This document shows positions 44,771 to 53,682 of a stretch of DNA of 64,000 nt, piece after piece. The first letter of the stretch is position 1. Each line of letters begins with the position of its first letter. The position numbers and the translations under genes were made by a program. The notes beneath the pieces were generated by a model. That model was given only the letters and a program-made list of their open reading frames with translations, was not told where the DNA came from and made no database searches. Source of the stretch: Chitinophaga sp. S165 (GTDB taxonomy: Bacteria > Bacteroidota > Bacteroidia > Chitinophagales > Chitinophagaceae); the NCBI RefSeq assembly GCF_003182155.1, contig NZ_QGTG01000001.1, forward strand, positions 912,390 through 976,389, given 5' to 3'.

Positions 44771-45478
44771 TTATGGAACTTTAACTTCGATTATCTGCGA
44801 ATAATTAAACTGCTTGTAACTATCGTCCACCCGTACCCCAACTCTCGCGTAGAACGTTCTGGCTGTCTTCAGGTTCGGTACGCGTATCTCAAATGTCCTT
44901 GCGGCAATGTCGTCTGACCAGCTGCTGTTGATATCGATCTTATTAGGATCGGTATACTGGCTGATTGTTGCTCCACTGCCCACATACTCGCTCGTATTTA
45001 CGAAAGGCTTGACATCCAGTATCTTGGGTAAACCTGTTTCTACCGGTGCTGACAGCTTGAACCGCATGATCAGCGTAGTGCCCTCCAGTTCGTGCGTGAA
45101 CTGTGTGATACGCAGATAAGGCGTCAATGTGAAATCCTGGGTGGTCGTTCCGTTAATGTCCACCTCAATTCCCGGTACCGGCCAGAAAGCACCGTTAACA
45201 GGCGTAACCCGGTAATGCCCGCTGAACAGTTTTGTATCTTCAAAAGTTCCGTCACTCCTGGAAGGGATGTACTGCGGAGTAGGTGTTGCGCTCCAGCTCA
45301 GCTCTTCCAGTCTGATCTGCACCCCGCCGGTTTCCGTCAGGAAATTCTCTTTGGAATCATTGTCCAGCAGCCTTCCTTTGAAGCCTGCATCCGGGCCGTC
45401 ATAATTATCTTCCTTGGAACAGGAAAACATCGTTACGGCAGTAAGCAAGATAAACAATCCATTTATGATCTTTTGCAT
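44771..45478 (-). CDS. DUF3823-type surface lipoprotein
   Basis: The 235-residue product has a lipoprotein signal ending at C20 (LTAVTMFSCSKEDN), followed by a carboxypeptidase-regulatory-like beta domain (GFKGRLLDN...FEDTKLFSGHYRVTP) and a second beta domain. DUF3823 proteins occur behind SusD genes and are thought to be surface glycan-binding proteins. The position between susD-like and GH43 genes fits that role. Confidence 0.82.
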   Translation of the reverse strand: MQKIINGLFILLTAVTMFSCSKEDNYDGPDAGFKGRLLDNDSKENFLTETGGVQIRLEELSWSATPTPQYIPSRSDGTFEDTKLFSGHYRVTPVNGAFWPVPGIEVDINGTTTQDFTLTPYLRITQFTHELEGTTLIMRFKLSAPVETGLPKILDVKPFVNTSEYVGSGATISQYTDPNKIDINSSWSDDIAARTFEIRVPNLKTARTFYARVGVRVDDSYKQFNYSQIIEVKVP

Positions 45479-45493
45479 GGTCGTCGCTTTAAA

Positions 45494-47317
45494 TTAGTGA
45501 TTAGGGTTGTTGGGATAAAGGTTCGGGTTCTTGCCAAGCTCTCCGCCCGGAATAGGCTCGTAATAAAACTTCTTCTCAAAAGTGTAGGAACGCTGGAATG
45601 GTTCCAGTTCACGGAGGAAGATAAATTTCTGCTCGTCAGCCACATAATAAGGCATCAATGCATGATACTTCGTATTATCCAGCATCCTGTCGGCAATACG
45701 CCATCTTCTGAGGTCCCACCAGTATTGTTTTTCAAATGCCAGCTCTTTACAACGTTCGTTACGTACGGTATCTATCGTAAAATCTCCCACCAGCAATGGC
45801 GCTCCTGCACGTTCCCTGATATCGTTGATCATATTTCTCGCATCTCCCAGGTTATTGAGTTCCACCGCCGCTTCTGCCCTGTTCAGCAGTACTTCTGCAT
45901 AACGCATATCTATCCAGCTCTGGGTACTCATATACAATCCGCATTGTGACTGTATCCTGTTGTAGTCTACATATTTCCTGACATAGAAACCGGTACGGGT
46001 GAAGTCGTCATTGTCTGTACTGATACCGGTAAATCCAATGATGCGCATACCGTTAAACAAAGTTTCCGTCTTACCGGCCAGATGTCTGACAGAGAGGTTC
46101 GGCGGATTCTGTCCCAGTTCATCAGCCGCAGTACCATTGAAGTGCTCATAGATCCCGCGTTGCATATCAAACTGTTTACCTCTTAAAGTAGCACCTGGGA
46201 AATAGATAGTGGCCAGCAAACGCGGCTCCAGTCCCTGTGCCAGTTGTGCTGTATTATCAAAACGGCGGGGAGTACCGTCTGCATTAACGATCGGCAATTG
46301 CCCGGTAAAACGCTCTATCAGCTCCAGTGTAGGGTATGCACGGGAAAGACCATCTGCAGTCATGAAACGGCAGGTCATGGTAGCGTCCCAGCTATGCGCC
46401 GTATTGCTGGTCAGTGAATAGTCCCTCACCAGGATGTTTTCCGTGCTTTCCCTGTCCAGGAAGAGGTCTACATAATTCTGTTCCTTATCGGTTTTCTTAC
46501 GGTACAGGCTATACTGTCCTTCCAGCAGCTTCGCTGCATCCCAGGACTTCTGAAAGAAACCGTTCGCTGCGGATGCCGGAATACCCACATACCCCTGATC
46601 ACGGGCATCTCCTGCCACAAAGTTTTCAGAACCATACTTCGCGATAGTGCCTGCATATAACATCGCCCTGGATTTCAGTGCAGCAGCCACGTAACGGTTA
46701 GCCCTGCCCCTGGGACTTGTAGCTGGCATTTTATTATAAGCACTGTCAAGATCTGCACTTATAAAATTCCAGACGTCTTCTTCCTTATCCCTGTGTACCT
46801 GCAGTTCCTCCAGGCTTTGTTCCGGATAATGCTGCACTTTCCTGATAATAGGAATACCACCGTAACGCTTAGCCAGTGCGAAGTAGTAATATGCCCTGCA
46901 GAAGTAAGCCTCACCCAGCCATGCATCTATTTGTTCCGGTGAAAAACCCGTACCGTAAACCGGCAGGTTCTCTATGAAATAATTAACCGTACGGATATCA
47001 TTGTAAGGCCAGTACCCGAAACCGCCTGCGCCGTCATACGTGCTGCCATAAGGCCCTACCAGCTCGCCGCAAAGCGCGCCGGGATGATAGAACTGCTCCC
47101 ATCCCCTGTTGAAACCGGAACCTTCCTGGCGATAATAAAAATCTTCTATCGGCAATGCCCTGTATACCGTAGCCAGATACCCTGCTACACCTGCTTCAGT
47201 GCCAAAAACATCCCTGTCCTGGATCACGTTCAACGGATCAATGTCCAGATCTCTGCAGGAAGGCTGTAGCAGTATTGCCAGTATCGCGATGATGCTTATA
47301 TATATTTTGCTCTTCAT
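45494..47317 (-). CDS. SusD/RagB-family outer-membrane lipoprotein
   Basis: This 607-residue protein has a lipoprotein signal ending at C21 (AILAILLQPSCRDLDIDP) and the typical SusD features: YFCRAYYYFALAKRYGGIP in the tetratricopeptide part and RYAEVLLNRAEAAVELNN near the end. SusD lids bind the glycan and sit on the SusC channel. It starts 12 bases after the SusC gene, as expected for a paired unit. Confidence 0.95.
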   Translation of the reverse strand: MKSKIYISIIAILAILLQPSCRDLDIDPLNVIQDRDVFGTEAGVAGYLATVYRALPIEDFYYRQEGSGFNRGWEQFYHPGALCGELVGPYGSTYDGAGGFGYWPYNDIRTVNYFIENLPVYGTGFSPEQIDAWLGEAYFCRAYYYFALAKRYGGIPIIRKVQHYPEQSLEELQVHRDKEEDVWNFISADLDSAYNKMPATSPRGRANRYVAAALKSRAMLYAGTIAKYGSENFVAGDARDQGYVGIPASAANGFFQKSWDAAKLLEGQYSLYRKKTDKEQNYVDLFLDRESTENILVRDYSLTSNTAHSWDATMTCRFMTADGLSRAYPTLELIERFTGQLPIVNADGTPRRFDNTAQLAQGLEPRLLATIYFPGATLRGKQFDMQRGIYEHFNGTAADELGQNPPNLSVRHLAGKTETLFNGMRIIGFTGISTDNDDFTRTGFYVRKYVDYNRIQSQCGLYMSTQSWIDMRYAEVLLNRAEAAVELNNLGDARNMINDIRERAGAPLLVGDFTIDTVRNERCKELAFEKQYWWDLRRWRIADRMLDNTKYHALMPYYVADEQKFIFLRELEPFQRSYTFEKKFYYEPIPGGELGKNPNLYPNNPNH

Positions 47318-47329
47318 GTTGTTTTCAGT

Positions 47330-50300
47330 TTAAAAGGTGATGCTGGCGCCTACACTAAATGTTCTGTTCATAGGATATTTATATCCGCCCTGGGAGTAGT
47401 TCCAGTCTGCGCCATTAGCTACAGTACCTGGATGCTCCGGATCACTGTTTTTCAATCCCGTGAAAGTGGCCAGGTTATAACTGTTGACGTAGGCCCTGAG
47501 ATTGCCGATACCAACTCTGCTGAGCAATTTCTTCGGAATAGTATATCCTATCTCCAGGCTCTTGATCCTCACGTACGTAGCATTCTGTACTGCCTTTGTG
47601 CCTTCTGCCACCGGCGAGCCCATTGCAGGATATTTACCAGGTACCCACTCCGTATTGGGATCAAAAACATCCGCCTCAGGATCGGCGGTATGCCACCTGT
47701 CAAGGAATTGTGTCAGCGCACTACGGCCATACATCAACGGCTCTGCCATCTGTTCTGCATATTGCACATGGAAATTAGTGGCGCCCTGTAACAGCATATT
47801 AAAGTCAATCCCTTTCCATGCTGCGCCAATGGTCATCCCGAAGTTTACCAGCGGAATATCTCTGGTTGCTATCGGTGATTCATCCTTACCATCTATCACC
47901 CCATCATTATTCCAGTCGAGGTAATAATAATCGCCGGGTACAATGTTCTGGTTTCCGCCACCTGTATTGACATTGTGATTATAGATCTGATCGTAAGAAG
48001 TGAACTGCCCGCCGTATTGTTTTCCCCACCAGATATTCGTATAACGGTCTGCCTGTGAGTTCTTCCAGTTCTCGTAAGAGTTACCGGCGCGGGTTTGCTG
48101 TACCTCACGCAGCTTAGTACGTGTAGATGAAATGTTTCCGCTGATATTATAGCTGAAATCACCAATGGTATTACGATGTGTCAGCACGATCTCAATACCC
48201 CGTGTCTGATCGCTGTTCAGGTTTTCCTGCGGCAGGTTAGTGCCGACAGTACCTGGCAGTGTAGTCGTTCTTGTAGCCAGCAAACCGTCCCTGTTGCGGA
48301 TGAAATAATCTACCGAACCACCTATTACACCTCTTAACAGATCAAAGTCGATCCCCATGTTGAGCGTCTTGGCCGTATACCATGTCAGATCAGGATTCAC
48401 CACACCTCTGGAGGCCATTCCGTTTACATAATTTCCTCCGAAGAAGTAACCGGGCGATGGATAGTTATATCCCGATATATACTGGAAGCCCGTAGCGCCA
48501 TCATCACCGGTCTTCCCATAGGAACCGCGGAACTTCAGGTTACTTAGGATATTAGGAGATACAAAGCCCTGGAAGAACGGTTCTTCTGTTATACGCCAAC
48601 CGGCTGATACTGCTGGAAAGAAACCCCATTGTGCACCCGGTTTGAACTTGCTGGAGCCATCATACCTGAAACTGAAATCCAGCAGGTATTTGCCTTTAAA
48701 ATCATAAGTCGCTTTACCGACAACGCCCTTGTTCACGGTTTCCCAGAGGCCGTTCCCGTCCATGCTGCCCAGCTGATTGGTCTGATCGCCTGCAAACAGG
48801 TAAGGGAGCCCCAGCGAGAATTCGCGCTGTGCATAGAAGTTATCGGCCGTCGAATGACTTTCCTCATACAACACCAATCCGGTCACATTATGCCTGCCCG
48901 CGAATTTCCTGTTATAGTTCAGCGACAACTGGTATAAAGTAGAAGTATTATTGCCATAAGTACGGTTAACTGTTGATGGAGAATTCACCAGCGTTCCGAT
49001 GTACTTATCGTTCTGCTGATCGTATTGAAACAATGTATAGGACTTCCTGACCATGCTGTTATCAACGATATTGAAACCGTAATTGTACATGCCCCTGGCC
49101 ATCAATCCCTCAATGGCAGGGATATCATATTCCAGTGCCAGCTGCCCCTGGAAGTTCCTGTTCTTAAATGACTGTCCTCCTGTATAATCAGCATCTGTCA
49201 TAATCACCGGGTTCGCATTGTCCGGCATCAGATGAGGGTACAAAGGATTGTTGTTTGCATAGATCTGGTCGGTCGGCAACTGGTTCCAGGTATATTTGAA
49301 CATCTCCCACACGCCCCTGCCGCCCGGTTGATTCTTTGTATCGGTATACCCCGACACCAGCAACTGTGCGCGCAGCCGGTCAGTGATCTTTGCATTTACA
49401 TTTGAGCGGAAGTTCCAGCGGTCGTAATTCATATCCCCGCTACGGAACAAGCCATCCTGGTTGAAATATCCCAGGTTGAAGAAATAGTTCGTCTTATCAT
49501 TGCCACCATTCACACTCAGGGTATGTTGTATTTCCGGAGCAAACTCCTTCATGGTAGCGCCTACCCAGTCGGACGACTTTAACGTTCCGTTCCTGTACAG
49601 CTCCATGTCGGCATCAGAGAAAGAAGGCGGCATCTGGTTATAGAAGTTATTCCCAAAGCCACGCTTCTGCTGCTCGTTCTTCAGCATCATATATTGCAGC
49701 GCATCCACACCTTGCGGTACATTCAGGAACTGCTGCCAGCTTTGGTTCACCGCATAGGTAATATCGAACTTACCCGTCTGACTGCGGGTACCTCTTTTAC
49801 TGGTCACCAGGATCACCCCGTTTGCTGCACGTACACCGTAGATAGCGGCAGAGGCATCCTTCAGGATAGAGATACTTTCAATCTCATTCGGGTCCATCCT
49901 GGAAAGATCTCCGCCGCTCCGTGGCACCCCGTCTATCACTACCAGCGGATTGCCCATCCCACGGATGTCGAACACATTATCATAAGCGCCCGGCTCACTG
50001 CTTTTCTGCACAACGCGCAATCCCGGAAGCTTACCCGTCATCATATTGATAACGTTCTCGTTTTTGGTCACTACCAGCTCACCGGACCTGATCACGGAAA
50101 CAGCCCCTGTCACCGTCGCCTTTCGCTGGGTGCCATATCCTGTTACGATCACCTGGTTCAAACCGGCCGTTGTAGACGGCAGACGGATCATCAGGTTACC
50201 GGAACCGCTGTAAGGGATCCTCAGTTCCCTGTATCCCACCAGCCGGACGTACAGAGATACGGACTGCCCTTCAGGCGCCTTCACGGTAAACCGGCCGTCC

Positions 50301-50551
50301 TTATCGGAAATAGCGCCCGACTGGGTACCGGCAATACCGACAGTCACTCCCTCCAGCACATGGCCATCGGCAGAATCGACAACCTGGCCTGTAATAGTCT
50401 TCAGTGTTTTGAAACTATCCCTTTCCTGTGCCTTGACCCCTCCCGGTCGGGATAAAACGAGGGTACTGACCATCAGTAATTGTAACAACAGGGATTTTCC
50501 GTCCATGCTTTTAATAACATGAACGCATGCGTCATACGTGGATCTTTTCAT
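47330..50551 (-). CDS. SusC/RagA-family TonB-dependent receptor
   Basis: The ATG at 50551 is preferred to an in-frame TTG at 50575, giving 1073 residues. The protein has a signal peptide near residues 15-35, a carboxypeptidase-regulatory-like N-terminal domain (ITGQVVDSADGHVLEGVTV), a plug (QVIVTGYGTQRKATVTGAVS), the SusC block PLVVIDGVPRSGG and a beta-barrel ending in RTFSVGASITF. It forms the outer-membrane channel for an oligosaccharide with its SusD partner. The GH43 gene suggests an arabinose- or xylose-containing glycan. Confidence 0.95.
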   Translation of the reverse strand: MKRSTYDACVHVIKSMDGKSLLLQLLMVSTLVLSRPGGVKAQERDSFKTLKTITGQVVDSADGHVLEGVTVGIAGTQSGAISDKDGRFTVKAPEGQSVSLYVRLVGYRELRIPYSGSGNLMIRLPSTTAGLNQVIVTGYGTQRKATVTGAVSVIRSGELVVTKNENVINMMTGKLPGLRVVQKSSEPGAYDNVFDIRGMGNPLVVIDGVPRSGGDLSRMDPNEIESISILKDASAAIYGVRAANGVILVTSKRGTRSQTGKFDITYAVNQSWQQFLNVPQGVDALQYMMLKNEQQKRGFGNNFYNQMPPSFSDADMELYRNGTLKSSDWVGATMKEFAPEIQHTLSVNGGNDKTNYFFNLGYFNQDGLFRSGDMNYDRWNFRSNVNAKITDRLRAQLLVSGYTDTKNQPGGRGVWEMFKYTWNQLPTDQIYANNNPLYPHLMPDNANPVIMTDADYTGGQSFKNRNFQGQLALEYDIPAIEGLMARGMYNYGFNIVDNSMVRKSYTLFQYDQQNDKYIGTLVNSPSTVNRTYGNNTSTLYQLSLNYNRKFAGRHNVTGLVLYEESHSTADNFYAQREFSLGLPYLFAGDQTNQLGSMDGNGLWETVNKGVVGKATYDFKGKYLLDFSFRYDGSSKFKPGAQWGFFPAVSAGWRITEEPFFQGFVSPNILSNLKFRGSYGKTGDDGATGFQYISGYNYPSPGYFFGGNYVNGMASRGVVNPDLTWYTAKTLNMGIDFDLLRGVIGGSVDYFIRNRDGLLATRTTTLPGTVGTNLPQENLNSDQTRGIEIVLTHRNTIGDFSYNISGNISSTRTKLREVQQTRAGNSYENWKNSQADRYTNIWWGKQYGGQFTSYDQIYNHNVNTGGGNQNIVPGDYYYLDWNNDGVIDGKDESPIATRDIPLVNFGMTIGAAWKGIDFNMLLQGATNFHVQYAEQMAEPLMYGRSALTQFLDRWHTADPEADVFDPNTEWVPGKYPAMGSPVAEGTKAVQNATYVRIKSLEIGYTIPKKLLSRVGIGNLRAYVNSYNLATFTGLKNSDPEHPGTVANGADWNYSQGGYKYPMNRTFSVGASITF

Positions 50552-51013
50552 ATTTGCAAGCTTTGCGTTTAACAAGGAGGTCTGTCGATCTCTGATTTCA
50601 TAACAGGAATAAAAATTTTATACACTAGTGAACTCTAATACTTTTAATGCTGATCCAGGAAAACATAACTCATGACATAGATGAGAAAACAAAAGAAGAG
50701 ACCTGCCAACCGGACTGTAATTAACTGATCGGGAGATTAAAAAAGGCTTAACAAAAGGGTTAACGGAAGGCTTAATGCTTGATTTTCATAAAAAAGAATA
50801 TTGATAAATCGATTACAATTGACGGGTGTTCATATCGGTTCACGTTCCGTACGTTTCCCAACGATCCACGCGTTCACGTTCCGCACGTCTTGACGTTCCG
50901 CGCGTTTCCCACGTTTCCCGAGCCAGGCACCAGGGTAGGGCCAATGCCAGTGCCAATGCCGGGGAGATCCACAGGTAATGCGATACCACCCCGGGCATCG
51001 AAACCATCCCATC
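50552..51013. other. Intergenic region upstream of the SusC gene
   Basis: About 460 bases separate the SusC gene from the upstream regulator-like gene. The part next to the SusC gene is AT-rich and must hold its promoter, but no clear TTTG/TAnnTTTG pair was found on the minus strand. The part from 50840 to 51000 is GC-rich and made of short repeats, listed separately. No credible gene is present. Confidence 0.5.
50841..50920. repeat. Second ACGT repeat array, inverted relative to the first
   Basis: ACGTTCCGT, ACGTTTCCCA, ACGTTCCGC, ACGTTCCGCGCGTTTCCC and ACGTTTCCCG follow one another in about 80 bases. Read on the minus strand the units become CGGGAAACGT and CGGAACGT, the same words as in the array at 22975-23102. 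The exact decamer is at 50911-50920. A short CCAATGCCAGTG repeat follows at about 50941-50960. Confidence 0.7.
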
Positions 51014-53614
51014 CTACCTTATCACATCATTGAACGACTTATAAAACTCCTCTCCATAAATGTCCCGGTAATCTTTTACGAACTTTTCATAGGTAGTATT
51101 CGCCAATGAATGCCTTTTCAACTGAATGAGGTTTTTACATTTATACTCCAACGCCTCTTCATGCAGGCGGTCAAAAAGGAATATTGCATTCGTGACCCTT
51201 ATAATAAACTCTGGATCTTCCACCGTCTGCCCGCTCTCTTTGAGATAACCCAGGCTGAGATCAATAACGGCATTGCTGACTTCCGCCTTGATATCGTCCA
51301 GCCAATCGTATTCTGTTTTAGCGAGGAAGGCCCCTGCTTCAACTATTTTCAGCAGGTCGGTCATTAAGGACAGGTCTGCAATGGCTTTTCGTTTAGCCAG
51401 ACCGACAAACTGTTCATAATCAAGATAAAAACGGTCTTCTGTATACTGAAATTGCCAGTAAACGGCCTTCTTATTGATCATACAATTCCCTATCCGCTCA
51501 AGGATGCTTTTCAGTTTAGCGAGGTTGACCGACCTGTTATTTTTGGCGTCTTTGGCCGACTTCCCATTCCAGAGGATCTCGTTCAGTTCATCGGCGGTGA
51601 TGCCTTGTCCGGTCCTTACGGTATAGATCAGGATCAGGAGTAGCAGCTCTTTCATCAACGGCGTAAATAACCCTGTCACTTCTTCTCCGGCCTCATTAAA
51701 CGCCTGGAACGGACCGAAGAGGCGAACACCGGACTTCGGCATCTCCTCATCTTTCACTTCTTCGGGAATTACTCTCTCCTCCGGATGATCTGCTACTAAG
51801 ACAGGCTCCGGAATGGCCTGCAATGGGCGCTCTTCCTTTTCTCCTGCGACTGCAACCGGCGGCTTTACCTGTTTAACGGTTTTCTTCCGGAACAGCCACC
51901 AGAGGCATCCCATAGCAGCTGCAAAAAATAACGCTATGAAAAGCAGCCATTTACCGGAGAAACCTTTTCTACCAGCCGCTGTTGCTTCAACAGCATCCAG
52001 GTCAAGCGGGGGAAAATCAATGGTATAGACTTTCACGGTTGTTTTACGCTGACGCAGTTCCTGATCATCATACAATAACGTTACCGCTACCAGCTTACCC
52101 ACTCCCGGCGCATAGTACAGGTCTGCAAAAGACTGCACATCATAAAAAGCATAAGGGATGGGGGTACCTGTCAGCTTGTATACGGGCCTGTCAAGCGAGC
52201 CTTGTATAAGCTGCAACCTGGAATTGAAACTATCTTTGGGGAATACCAGTCCGTAATACTGTCTTCTTTTGGCATCGATCACCAGGCTATTGGCAAAGGT
52301 GAACCTGCCATATACCGAGTCGAGGTTAAACCGTTTGCTGAAGGTGCCGGTACGCACGTCGAAAGCAAACAGGTCGTAATATCCACGGGGGTCCAGCATC
52401 TGATCGCCGGTAATGCTGCCATATCCTCCGATAATAAAAGCTGTATCGCCGGAAGTATTCAATCCCAGTCCTGCCAGGTAACGCGGAGGGAAAACGCTGC
52501 CTCCGGCAGGCATGGTCTCCCATTCTCCCGTACGCAGCTTGTATCGCTGTACCTGGTTTTTATACTTGAGTTGTCCATATCCACCGATGATATATAACGC
52601 AGTGTCTACAGGAGAAATGAATTTATTGGCGTGCCAGAATTCTGTCAGTATAGTATCCGGAAAAGTAGTGGTCCATTGAGGATGTGCATTGCTATAAGCC
52701 GCCACTTTCTTATGATCAATATAGACAGTGTACAACTGTTCCGTAAGCGTATCAAAAATGCCCTGGCAGCCCACCAGTATGTTTTCCTGCGGCACCGACT
52801 TCGCTGTCCGGGAATGCTGGTTCTGTCGCAAGTCATATGTTATGATGGAATCTATACCGGTGATCAGTAATTGTTCCTTCCGCTGGTCAAATGCTACCAC
52901 CACATTTCCGTTCAGCTGGAAAGACCCGATCGTTTTCCAGTACTGATGACCCGGTTTCAGCCACACCCCGTTTTTTACTTTTGCAGCTTCCCGGGAAATA
53001 TCGTCGTAACAAAGTGTATCCGCTACTTCTGCCAGCGGCCAGTGGTTCGTTAACTGCCCGTCATGAAAGATCCGGATGTCCTTGATGCGCATCGGCGGAA
53101 TGTCCCTGGTATGGAATCTTTCATCGTCATTAGCGCCATAGAGGAATTTAAAACAGTTCCCCTTAAAAGAAAAGGCGGCGCTGCCCACACTTTTATTGTT
53201 CACCGCTAATGAGATCTGTTGCTTTTCCAGGTCCATGGTAACCGACAGCCGGTTCCATTCATTGTACAATTTATAGGCGTCACAAGAAAAGGAGATATTG
53301 AAAAAATGCTGCCCGGAAGTAACGCGGAAAAGAGAAGCCTTCTGATCATAGATCAGGTCAATATTCTGTTTGTCGTTTACAATACGGAGGATGTAACCGA
53401 AATAGATATGATTGTAAGCAATGAAGTTCAGGTCAAATTCAAGACGCACCCTGCCAGAGAAACATAAGGGTTTACCTGTAGCAATTTCAAAAGCAGTCCT
53501 TTTCTCAGCGACCGCCTCATGTCCATTAAATGCGAGCCCATAGGATAAATAAGATTGTGCCCGTCCTATAGTTAAAATGAGTAACAAAAATATAGTAAGG
53601 AAAGATCGATACAT
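51014..53614 (-). CDS. Membrane-bound one-component regulator with propeller sensor and winged-helix output
   Basis: Using the ATG at 53614 (not the in-frame TTG at 53632) the protein has 866 residues. It has a signal peptide (MYRSFLTIFLLLILTIGRAQ) and a LamG-like beta-sandwich (about residues 20-200). A galactose-oxidase/kelch-like propeller follows (about 210-540; ALYIIGGYGQLKYK, AFIIGGYGSITGD), then one membrane helix (WLLFIALFFAAAMGCLWWLF). From about residue 625 a cytosolic part resembles winged-helix transcriptional activator domains followed by helical repeats (ITADELNEILWNGKSAKDAK; VNLAKLKSILERIG). I infer that it senses an external ligand and regulates the SusC/SusD locus downstream. 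Confidence 0.65.
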   Translation of the reverse strand: MYRSFLTIFLLLILTIGRAQSYLSYGLAFNGHEAVAEKRTAFEIATGKPLCFSGRVRLEFDLNFIAYNHIYFGYILRIVNDKQNIDLIYDQKASLFRVTSGQHFFNISFSCDAYKLYNEWNRLSVTMDLEKQQISLAVNNKSVGSAAFSFKGNCFKFLYGANDDERFHTRDIPPMRIKDIRIFHDGQLTNHWPLAEVADTLCYDDISREAAKVKNGVWLKPGHQYWKTIGSFQLNGNVVVAFDQRKEQLLITGIDSIITYDLRQNQHSRTAKSVPQENILVGCQGIFDTLTEQLYTVYIDHKKVAAYSNAHPQWTTTFPDTILTEFWHANKFISPVDTALYIIGGYGQLKYKNQVQRYKLRTGEWETMPAGGSVFPPRYLAGLGLNTSGDTAFIIGGYGSITGDQMLDPRGYYDLFAFDVRTGTFSKRFNLDSVYGRFTFANSLVIDAKRRQYYGLVFPKDSFNSRLQLIQGSLDRPVYKLTGTPIPYAFYDVQSFADLYYAPGVGKLVAVTLLYDDQELRQRKTTVKVYTIDFPPLDLDAVEATAAGRKGFSGKWLLFIALFFAAAMGCLWWLFRKKTVKQVKPPVAVAGEKEERPLQAIPEPVLVADHPEERVIPEEVKDEEMPKSGVRLFGPFQAFNEAGEEVTGLFTPLMKELLLLILIYTVRTGQGITADELNEILWNGKSAKDAKNNRSVNLAKLKSILERIGNCMINKKAVYWQFQYTEDRFYLDYEQFVGLAKRKAIADLSLMTDLLKIVEAGAFLAKTEYDWLDDIKAEVSNAVIDLSLGYLKESGQTVEDPEFIIRVTNAIFLFDRLHEEALEYKCKNLIQLKRHSLANTTYEKFVKDYRDIYGEEFYKSFNDVIR

Positions 53615-53682
53615 ACTTAAGCAAAAAAACAATATTAAGTTGTATTGAGCAATCTACACACCTATTTTTTTATCATATCCGC

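Noticed and set aside
50552..50575. TTG start eight codons upstream of the SusC ATG
   Set aside because: The ATG at 50551 gives a normal signal peptide; the extra residues add nothing and TTG starts are rare.
53615..53632. TTG start six codons upstream of the regulator gene ATG
   Set aside because: The ATG at 53614 begins directly at the signal peptide with a basic residue, a better fit.
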